DNA of 21,444 bases. It comes from Streptococcus parasanguinis (GTDB taxonomy: Bacteria; Bacillota; Bacilli; Lactobacillales; Streptococcaceae). This document shows, piece by piece, positions 15,717 to 21,444 of the stretch; position 1 is the first letter of the stretch, and each line of letters opens with the position of its first letter. Under the pieces are notes generated by a model. The model searched no databases. It saw nothing but the letters and a program-made list of their open reading frames with translations, and was not told where the DNA came from. The stretch lies in assembly GCA_018377375.1 (NCBI GenBank), contig JAGZZN010000031.1:1-21444 (forward strand), given 5' to 3'. The translations under genes and the position numbers were made by a program.

Positions 15717-16604
15717 ATGAAAACCAAGATAATTGTGATTGTGGGACCGACTGCTGTTGGAAAAACAGCTCTTGCGATCGATTTGGCGCAAGCCCTCAAT
15801 GGTGAAATTATCAGTGGCGATAGTCAACAAGTCTATCGCAAGCTGGATATTGGAACAGCCAAGGCGACACCAGAAGAGCAAGCTGCAGCTCCCCATCATT
15901 TGATCAATGTGCGGGAGGTGACCGAGTCTTACTCAGCTTTTGATTTTGTAAGAGAAGCCAAGACTGCGATTGAAGAGATCACAGCCCGAGGTAAGCTTCC
16001 TATCATTGCAGGTGGGACGGGCCTTTACATACAAAGTCTGCTCGAAGGTTATCATCTGGGTGGTGAAGTTCCTCATGAAGAGATTCTGGCCTATCGCGCT
16101 CAATTGGACTTGTTGTCGGACGAAGACTTGTACCAAAGAGTGGCGGAGCAAGGACTTTTGATTCCTCAACTCAATCGACGTCGGGCCATGCGGGCTCTTG
16201 AAATTGCGCATTTTGGGCAGGACCTCGCAAACGAAGAAACCGATTATGAACCTTATCTCATCTGTCTAGATGATGACCGGTCCTTGATCTATGATCGCAT
16301 CAATCGCCGAGTAGATCGCATGCTAGAGGAGGGCTTGCTGGATGAAGCTCGGTGGCTCTATGATGACCATCCGGAAGTTCAGGCAGCTAAAGGCATTGGT
16401 TACAAGGAACTCTTTCCTTACTTTAAGGGAGAGCAGAGCCTTGAGGAAGCCATTGAGATCCTCAAGCGCAATACGCGTCGTTTTGCCAAACGGCAGCTGA
16501 CCTGGTTTCGAAATCGGATGGAAGTAAAATTTTACGCCATTTCTGCCCCCCACTTCAAGGAGCAGGTTCTTGCAGATGTAAAGGAGTTTTTACAGCATGA
16601 TTGA
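15717..16604 (+). CDS. miaA: tRNA dimethylallyltransferase MiaA
   Basis: A 295-residue protein of normal family length. It transfers a dimethylallyl group from DMAPP to N6 of A37 in tRNAs reading U-starting codons, supporting reading-frame maintenance. P-loop GPTAVGKT is at residues 10-17; GDSQQVYR (34-41) carries the catalytic aspartate D35; AGGTGLYIQSLL, RRRAMRALE and the late KGIGYKEL and TRRFAKRQLTWFR segments are typical and intact. The start is the ATG at 15717, preceded by AAGGA; an upstream GTG at 15702 would include the ribosome binding site in the coding region and is rejected. It is the first gene of a seven-gene operon and overlaps hflX by 8 bases. Confidence 0.96.
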   Translation: MKTKIIVIVGPTAVGKTALAIDLAQALNGEIISGDSQQVYRKLDIGTAKATPEEQAAAPHHLINVREVTESYSAFDFVREAKTAIEEITARGKLPIIAGGTGLYIQSLLEGYHLGGEVPHEEILAYRAQLDLLSDEDLYQRVAEQGLLIPQLNRRRAMRALEIAHFGQDLANEETDYEPYLICLDDDRSLIYDRINRRVDRMLEEGLLDEARWLYDDHPEVQAAKGIGYKELFPYFKGEQSLEEAIEILKRNTRRFAKRQLTWFRNRMEVKFYAISAPHFKEQVLADVKEFLQHD

Positions 16605-17844
16605 AACAGAAAAGAAACAAGAACGCATCCTTTTGGTCGGTGTGGAACTTCAAGGCATGGACAATTTTGATATGTCAATGGAGGAGTTGGCGAGCCTGGC
16701 TAAAACAGCTGGTGGAGATGTCCGGGGCTCCTATACACAAAAGCGGGAGAAATACGATACTAAGACCTTTGTCGGCTCAGGAAAACTCGAAGAAATCGCT
16801 CAAATGGTCGAAGCAGATGAGATTACAACGGTAGTGGTCAATAACCGACTGACCCCCCGTCAAAATGTCAACTTAGAAGAAATCCTAGGGGTTAAGGTCA
16901 TTGACCGGATGCAGTTGATTTTAGATATCTTTGCCATGCGGGCTAGGAGTCATGAAGGCAAGTTGCAGGTGCACTTGGCCCAGCTTAAATACCTCTTGCC
17001 ACGTCTTGTCGGTCAAGGGATCATGCTCAGCCGTCAGGCTGGGGGAATTGGTTCTCGTGGACCAGGAGAAAGTCAGTTGGAGTTGAACCGCCGGAGCGTT
17101 CGCAACCAAATTACCGATATCGAACGCCAGCTCAAGGCAGTTGAAAAGAACCGGGAAACCCTTCGTGAAAAACGCTTGGAATCACCTGTCTTTAAGATTG
17201 GTTTGATCGGCTATACCAATGCAGGGAAGTCGACCATTATGAATCAATTGACTAGTAAGAGCCAGTATGAAGCTGATGAACTCTTTGCGACCTTGGATGC
17301 CACAACCAAGAGCATCCACCTAACAGGCAATCTGCAAGTGACGCTGACCGATACGGTTGGCTTTATTCAAGACTTGCCAACAGAGTTGGTAACGAGCTTT
17401 AAGTCGACCCTGGAAGAAAGTAAGAATGTAGACCTCCTGGTCCATGTCATTGATGCTTCTGATCCCAATCATGAGGAGCACGAAAAGACCGTTCTCTCTA
17501 TTATGAAGGACCTGGATATGCTGGAGATTCCTCGCTTAACCCTCTACAACAAAGCGGATAAAGTAGCGGACTTTACTCCAACCCAGACACCTTTTAGCTT
17601 GATTTCAGCGCGCTCTGAGACAGCCCGTGAGGATCTCCAGGCTTTGCTTCTAGAAAAACTGAGAGAACTCTTTGTTCCCTTTACCATTCGCGTTCCCTTT
17701 TCAAAATCTTATCGGACACATGATCTAGAAACAGTTGCGATCATTGACCAGCGCGAATTTGAAGAGGATGTCGAGGTCATTCAAGGCTATATCGCAGAGA
17801 AAAATAAGTGGAAGTTGGAAGAATTTTATGACGGATTACGTTGA
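16597..17844 (+). CDS. hflX: Ribosome-associated GTPase HflX
   Basis: A 415-residue HflX. The N-terminal ribosome-binding domain (about 1-190) contains FVGSGKLEEI and the glycine-rich GIGSRGPGESQLELNRR segment. The G domain has G1 GYTNAGKST (205-213), G3 DTVGF (252-256) and G4 NKAD (318-321). The family binds the 50S subunit and splits stalled or hibernating 70S ribosomes under stress. All GTPase motifs are intact. The ATG lies within the end of miaA (ATGATTGA), with AAAGGAG-type purines upstream, so translation is coupled. The pairing miaA-hflX is common in bacteria. The last 17 bases overlap the next gene. Confidence 0.96.
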   Translation: MIETEKKQERILLVGVELQGMDNFDMSMEELASLAKTAGGDVRGSYTQKREKYDTKTFVGSGKLEEIAQMVEADEITTVVVNNRLTPRQNVNLEEILGVKVIDRMQLILDIFAMRARSHEGKLQVHLAQLKYLLPRLVGQGIMLSRQAGGIGSRGPGESQLELNRRSVRNQITDIERQLKAVEKNRETLREKRLESPVFKIGLIGYTNAGKSTIMNQLTSKSQYEADELFATLDATTKSIHLTGNLQVTLTDTVGFIQDLPTELVTSFKSTLEESKNVDLLVHVIDASDPNHEEHEKTVLSIMKDLDMLEIPRLTLYNKADKVADFTPTQTPFSLISARSETAREDLQALLLEKLRELFVPFTIRVPFSKSYRTHDLETVAIIDQREFEEDVEVIQGYIAEKNKWKLEEFYDGLR

Positions 17845-18457
17845 TTTAGCAATAAAATATGGAGGCTATACCAGCCTCGATCGGGTCTATCTGACCAATC
17901 TTTTAAGCACGATCCCTGAGGAATTGCGTCTCCGTGTGATTACACCTCCGCCAAGTGTGATCAACGCCTATTTCGCAGAGCTCTACCAAAAGAAGAGCCC
18001 CAAGGAGGCCATGGATTATTTCTTGGACCTGAGTCGGGTATTTGACTTATTCACAGTTCAGCAAACCTTTGATGAACGAAAGCCCTTTATCCGCCTCAAC
18101 TTATCTGGGAAGTCTTATGGCTTGGCTTACGTAAATGAAGAGCTAGCCTGTGTCTTTGCTGAACATCCAGCAGAGGATATCACCTCTTCGATTTTATTCG
18201 AAATTGCAGAGATCTTTCCACATTGTTTGGTCTTTGAAACAGATGGCAAGATCTGCTTGCAAGAGGCTAAACCAGAAGGGGTCACTAAAACAGAAGCCCT
18301 CTCAGCTCTGACTGACTTGATGACCTTGGAGGATGGACGCTTGAAACTGTCGGGTTATAACCAAGAAGAGCTCCTCGAGCTAGCGCAAGCCTACCCAGGC
18401 AACCTTTCTTTCCGTTCAGAGAACCGGACGGCCATGATTTATATAGATAGAAAGTAG
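17828..18457 (+). CDS. Conserved-looking protein of unknown function between hflX and rnz
   Basis: A 209-residue protein that I do not recognise. The ATG at 17828 lies inside the last codons of hflX with GGAAGAA purines upstream; an earlier start would overlap hflX much further. The N-terminus (DLAIKYGGYTSLDRVYL) and a proline-rich ITPPPSVINAYFAELY segment (about 39-54) precede a helical part. The second half alternates short strands and acidic helices (HPAEDITSSILFEIAEIF, SALTDLMTLEDGRL, ELLELAQAYPG). There is no signal peptide, membrane helix, nucleotide-binding motif or metal-ligand cluster. It is probably cytosolic. Its place in a tRNA/ribosome operon hints at a role in translation, but that is inference only. 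Confidence 0.82.
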   Translation: MTDYVDLAIKYGGYTSLDRVYLTNLLSTIPEELRLRVITPPPSVINAYFAELYQKKSPKEAMDYFLDLSRVFDLFTVQQTFDERKPFIRLNLSGKSYGLAYVNEELACVFAEHPAEDITSSILFEIAEIFPHCLVFETDGKICLQEAKPEGVTKTEALSALTDLMTLEDGRLKLSGYNQEELLELAQAYPGNLSFRSENRTAMIYIDRK

Positions 18458-18460
18458 ACA

Positions 18461-19390
18461 ATGGACATTCAATTTTTAGGAACGGGAGCTGGGCAACCCT
18501 CAAAAGCCCGTAATGTATCGAGCCTAGCGCTCAAATTGCTGGACGAGATCAATGAAGTCTGGCTCTTTGATTGTGGCGAAGCGACACAGAATCAAATTTT
18601 AGAAACGACCATTCGTCCGCGAAAGGTTAGCAAGATCTTTATCACTCACCTACACGGAGACCATATTTTTGGTTTGCCAGGTTTCCTATCTAGTCGGGCC
18701 TTTCAGGCCAATGAAGAGCAGACAGATCTGGATATCTATGGACCAGTAGGGATCAAATCCTTTGTGATGACTAGTCTTCGCGTATCAGGCTCTCGGCTAC
18801 CTTACCGCATCCATTTTCATGAATTTGATGAGCATTCTCTGGGTAAGGTTTTAGAAACTGATAAATTCACGGTTTACGCGGAAGCTTTGGACCACACCAT
18901 TTTCTGTGTCGGTTACCGGATCATGCAAAAGGACCTTGAAGGAACACTCGATGCAGACAAGTTGAAGGCGGCGGGTGTTCCCTTTGGACCGCTCTTTGGC
19001 CAGGTTAAAAATGGACAAGATGTCACCCTGGAAGATGGCACTAAGATCATTGCTGCGGATTATATTTCAGCCCCTCGGCCTGGTAAGATTATCACGATCC
19101 TTGGAGATACCAGAAAGACCGATGCCAGCGTCCGCCTTGGAGTCAATGCGGATGTCCTCGTCCATGAGTCTACCTATGGCAAGGGTGATGAGAAGATTGC
19201 TCGTAAGCATGGGCATTCGACCAATATGCAGGCAGCAGAAGTGGCGCGTGAAGCAGGGGCCAAGCGACTTCTACTCAACCATATCAGTGCTCGCTTCCTC
19301 TCTAAGGACATCAGCCAATTGCGCAAGGATGCGTCCAGCATTTTTGAAAATGTCTATGTGGTCAAAGATTTGGAAGAAGTGGAGATCTAA
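18461..19390 (+). CDS. rnz: Ribonuclease Z (tRNA 3' endonuclease)
   Basis: A 309-residue, full-length short-form RNase Z of the metallo-beta-lactamase fold. It cuts the 3' trailer of tRNA precursors, mainly those lacking an encoded CCA. The zinc motif THLHGDH gives H63, H65, D67 and H68; further ligand regions are LDHTIFCVGYR, GDTRKTD and the late NHISARF. The N-terminal FLGTGAGQPSKARNVSS is characteristic, and the flexible arm used to grip tRNA lies around residues 160-185. The ATG is 3 bases after the previous stop. Its presence with miaA makes this operon tRNA-centred. Confidence 0.96.
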   Translation: MDIQFLGTGAGQPSKARNVSSLALKLLDEINEVWLFDCGEATQNQILETTIRPRKVSKIFITHLHGDHIFGLPGFLSSRAFQANEEQTDLDIYGPVGIKSFVMTSLRVSGSRLPYRIHFHEFDEHSLGKVLETDKFTVYAEALDHTIFCVGYRIMQKDLEGTLDADKLKAAGVPFGPLFGQVKNGQDVTLEDGTKIIAADYISAPRPGKIITILGDTRKTDASVRLGVNADVLVHESTYGKGDEKIARKHGHSTNMQAAEVAREAGAKRLLLNHISARFLSKDISQLRKDASSIFENVYVVKDLEEVEI

Positions 19391-19391
19391 G

Positions 19392-20147
19392 ATGCGAACC
19401 ATTCTCATAACAGGAGCAAGTGGAGGCTTGGCCCAAGAAATGGTCAAGCTCCTCCCTGAAGATCGGCTGATTCTCCTAGGCAGAAATCAAGAAAAACTGG
19501 AAAAGCTCTATGCCAGTCATCCTCAAGCTGAATGCATCGGGATCGATATCACTGATTCCTCAGCCGTCCAAGATTTGGTAGAAGAGCTCTATCAGCGCTA
19601 CGGGCAGATCGATATCTTGGTCAACAACGCAGGCTATGGGATTTTTGAGGCCTTTGATCGCATTTCTGACCAGCAGGTGCAGGAGATGTTTGAGGTCAAT
19701 ACCTTTGCCCTCATGCAGTTTTCACGCTTGATGGGTGCGCACATGAAGGAAGCAGGCAAGGGGCACATTGTCAATATCGTCAGCATGGCGGGTCTCGTTG
19801 CAACAGCCAAATCCAGCCTTTATTCGGCCACCAAGTTTGCGGCCATTGGCTTCTCGAATGCCCTGCGGTTAGAACTGATGCCCTTTGGTGTCCATGTGAC
19901 GACGGTCAATCCAGGCCCTATCCGGACCACTTTCTTTGATCAGGCAGACCCAGACGGAAGCTATGTCAAAGCTGTGGACCGCTACATTTTGGAACCAGAC
20001 TTTGTAGCCAAGAAGATTGTGAAGAACTTTGGAAAAGCAAAACGTGAGCTCAATCTTCCTTGGCTCTTGAACCTGACCCACAAGCTCTATACCCTTTTCC
20101 CTCGCATCTCGGACAAGCTAGCCTGCAAGATGTTCAATTTCAAATAG
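19392..20147 (+). CDS. Short-chain dehydrogenase/reductase
   Basis: A 251-residue classical SDR with a Rossmann fold. The cofactor motif is TGASGGLA (7-14), with GRNQEKL (30-36) where an arginine favours NADP(H), then NNAG (78-81) and the catalytic Ser131, Tyr144 and Lys148 (YSATK); PGPIRT (174-179) follows. All catalytic residues are intact. The basic C-terminus (KAKRELNLPWLLNLTHKLY) resembles the DltE/YqjQ-like subgroup, but the substrate cannot be inferred. The ATG is one base after the rnz stop, with GGAGAT purines upstream, so it is translationally linked; a much longer frame open through rnz is a shadow. Confidence 0.9.
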   Translation: MRTILITGASGGLAQEMVKLLPEDRLILLGRNQEKLEKLYASHPQAECIGIDITDSSAVQDLVEELYQRYGQIDILVNNAGYGIFEAFDRISDQQVQEMFEVNTFALMQFSRLMGAHMKEAGKGHIVNIVSMAGLVATAKSSLYSATKFAAIGFSNALRLELMPFGVHVTTVNPGPIRTTFFDQADPDGSYVKAVDRYILEPDFVAKKIVKNFGKAKRELNLPWLLNLTHKLYTLFPRISDKLACKMFNFK

Positions 20148-20157
20148 GAGGAGATAG

Positions 20158-20868
20158 ATGGCGGCGAATATTCAAGCCTATTTAGAAAACCTCCAGCAAC
20201 CCTGGGGACAGATCTATTATGATATCCTTTTTGAACAATTACAGGACATCAAGGGAAAGCGAGTGCTTGATTTCGGCAGTGGTTTTGGCCTTGTAGCCAA
20301 CCACCTGGTGCAAGACAATCAAGTCCTTGCTGTGGAACCCAATGAGGAAATGGTGGCCTTGCGGGCCCAGGACCATCCCTACCAGCAACTCGTTGGGAGT
20401 CTGGACCAAATAGAGAGCTTTGAAGATGCCAGTTTTGATGTCATCCTCTGCCACAATGTCTTGGAGTATGTAGAGGATCGCAAGGTGGTTCTCAAGGAAT
20501 TCACCCGTCTCTTGAAACCAGGTGGCCTGCTCTCTATCGTCAAGCACAATGAGGTTGGCCGCGTCCTGCAGACGGTGGTCTTTGAAAATGATCCTCAGAA
20601 GGCGCTTGATCTCCTAGCAGGTCAGGACTTGGAAACCCACTCCATGGGTTTGGCTCAGGCCTATGATCTAGATAGAGCAGTCGAAGACCTAGCTCTTGAA
20701 GTCCTGGACTACCAAGGAATTCGTGTCTTTTATGCGTTACAGGACAATCGCTTCAAGGGCCAAGAAGGCTGGCGAGAGTCTATGCTTGAGATGGAGCTGG
20801 CCGTTTGCCAAGAGTCCCCTTACCGGGATATCGCCTTCTTCCAGCACTATCGGTTAAAAAGGAGTTAA
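20158..20868 (+). CDS. Class I SAM-dependent methyltransferase
   Basis: A 236-residue protein with the methyltransferase-11/25 pattern: motif I VLDFGSGFG (36-44), acidic end of strand 2 at E60 (VEPNEEM), DVILCHNVLEYV (94-105) and LLKPGGLLSIV (118-128). It binds S-adenosylmethionine; the methyl acceptor is not evident. There is no membrane segment. The ribosome binding site is a strong AGGAGG seven bases before the ATG, the best in this operon, after a ten-base gap. It is co-transcribed with the SDR and the acetyltransferase. It could act on a small molecule, a quinone-like compound or RNA; nothing in the sequence decides. Confidence 0.88.
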   Translation: MAANIQAYLENLQQPWGQIYYDILFEQLQDIKGKRVLDFGSGFGLVANHLVQDNQVLAVEPNEEMVALRAQDHPYQQLVGSLDQIESFEDASFDVILCHNVLEYVEDRKVVLKEFTRLLKPGGLLSIVKHNEVGRVLQTVVFENDPQKALDLLAGQDLETHSMGLAQAYDLDRAVEDLALEVLDYQGIRVFYALQDNRFKGQEGWRESMLEMELAVCQESPYRDIAFFQHYRLKRS

Positions 20869-20869
20869 G

Positions 20870-21274
20870 ATGTTACATTACAAACAAGAAATTCCAGCGA
20901 TGACAGACCTACTCGCACTCTACAGCTCGGTGGGTTGGACCAATTATACCAACAACCCATCTATGCTGGAACAAGCTGTCAAAGCTAGTCTCTGGCAGTT
21001 GGCCGTCTATGATGAGAAAGAGCTCGTCGCCTACATTCGCTTGGTAGGTGATGGCCACTCGGTTATTTTTGTGCAGGACCTTTTGGTAAGACCAGATCAC
21101 CAGCGCCAAGGCATTGGAAAGAAACTCTTAAAAGAAGCTTTAGCGACCTTCCCTACTGTCTATCAACGGCTCCTTGCCACTGAACGTAGCGAGAAAAATC
21201 TAGCCTTTTACCAATCCCTGGGCTTTGTTGAACTTTCAGAGCAAGCCTGTACAGGGATGATCTATATGAAATAA
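20870..21274 (+). CDS. GNAT family N-acetyltransferase
   Basis: A 134-residue single-domain GNAT. The acetyl-CoA binding motif A is VRPDHQRQGIGKKLL (73-87), containing Q80-G81-I82-G83 of the Q/RxxGxG/A consensus. It is preceded by the strand FVQDLLV and followed by LATERSEKNLAFYQSLGF (motif B). The overall layout, with GWTNY near the N-terminus, resembles small YjcF/PhnO-like acetyltransferases of streptococci. The acceptor is unknown (amine, amino acid, protein or antibiotic). It is the last gene of the operon, one base after the methyltransferase stop, and is followed without any gap by the 180-bp repeat. Confidence 0.9.
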   Translation: MLHYKQEIPAMTDLLALYSSVGWTNYTNNPSMLEQAVKASLWQLAVYDEKELVAYIRLVGDGHSVIFVQDLLVRPDHQRQGIGKKLLKEALATFPTVYQRLLATERSEKNLAFYQSLGFVELSEQACTGMIYMK

Positions 21275-21444
21275 AGAGAGTGGGACAGAAATCGGTAATT
21301 CGTTAGAATTCGATTTCGTCGTCCCACCTCCGCACAGTTGAGTAGGGGCTGTAAAAGCTGATGAAATCAGCGTAGTAGAGCCCACTCAACCACTGCGTCT
21401 TGCTCGACAATCCAAAAACAATTGAGAGGCTAGGACTTTTGTCC
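21275..21444 (+). repeat. 180-bp three-hairpin intergenic repeat, copy 2, cut by window end
   Basis: It starts on the base after the GNAT stop. It matches 2794-2962 over its full visible length of 170 bases, with one extra G (in the GGGG of hairpin 2) and two substitutions. It has the same orientation relative to the upstream gene. Hairpins 1 and 2 are complete; the terminator-like hairpin 3 is cut off at GTCC. It probably supplies the terminator of the miaA-to-GNAT operon. Confidence 0.85.

Noticed and set aside
17735..17827. An earlier start for the unrecognised gene, within hflX.
   Set aside because: It would overlap the HflX C-terminus by over 100 bases with no ribosome binding site; the ATG at 17828 fits the tight operon spacing.
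18975..19391. A long upstream extension of the short-chain dehydrogenase running through rnz.
   Set aside because: It overlaps rnz in another frame; the conserved Rossmann start (MRTILITGASGG) begins at 19392.
1..21444. A defence island, toxin-antitoxin pair, bacteriocin cluster or prophage.
   Set aside because: All confident genes are housekeeping or common streptococcal accessory genes; no integrase, immunity, restriction or toxin-like motifs were seen.

Overview
The window looks like an ordinary core-genome segment of a Streptococcus, probably of the mitis/sanguinis (oral) group. The clues are the RexB-RexA (AddB/AddA type 2) recombination nuclease, the order miaA-hflX-unknown-rnz-SDR, the small DUF3042 and DUF4298 proteins, strong AGGAGG-type ribosome binding sites, TTGACA/TATAAT promoters, and short structured intergenic repeats. 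The species cannot be fixed from the sequence alone. I see no prophage, insertion sequence with a transposase, CRISPR array, rRNA or tRNA, and no obvious defence island.

Layout. Bases 2-910 are the 3' end of an FtsX-type ABC permease. A terminator and a consensus promoter follow, then a membrane-anchored glycerophosphodiester phosphodiesterase (1014-2777). A structured repeat of about 180 bp (2794-2974) ends that unit. A promoter with an internal inverted repeat and a leader of about 125 nt precede a heterodimeric ABC exporter (3172-4917 and 4907-6775) with one degenerate ATP site, closed by a terminator. A second kind of structured repeat (6834-7045) lies between this operon and a convergent glutathione-peroxidase-like gene on the minus strand (7099-7581). 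Divergent from it is the rexB-rexA-DUF4298 operon (7741-14990).

Next is a 472-bp intergenic stretch with two near-identical hairpins, a second copy of the structured repeat (15052-15304) and a short AT-rich segment. It ends at the small minus-strand gene for a DUF3042 protein (15463-15633). From an overlapping divergent promoter region runs one long, tightly packed operon: miaA, hflX, an unrecognised gene, rnz, a short-chain dehydrogenase, a SAM methyltransferase and a GNAT acetyltransferase (15717-21274). It runs straight into a nearly identical second copy of the 180-bp repeat (21275-21444, cut by the window end).

How the genes work together. RexB and RexA form the double-strand-break end-processing helicase-nuclease. 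MiaA and RNase Z modify and mature tRNA, and HflX acts on ribosomes, so the last operon has a translation/tRNA theme. The two ABC half-transporters form one exporter.

The most interesting signals are non-coding. One is a repeat of 212/253 bp bounded by 10-bp inverted ends; it has a constant 118-nt 3' part, a length-variable middle, and three compensatory base-pair changes between copies, which argues for a selected RNA (or single-strand DNA) fold. The other is the separate 170-180 bp repeat placed directly behind two unrelated genes. No clearly new protein system was found.
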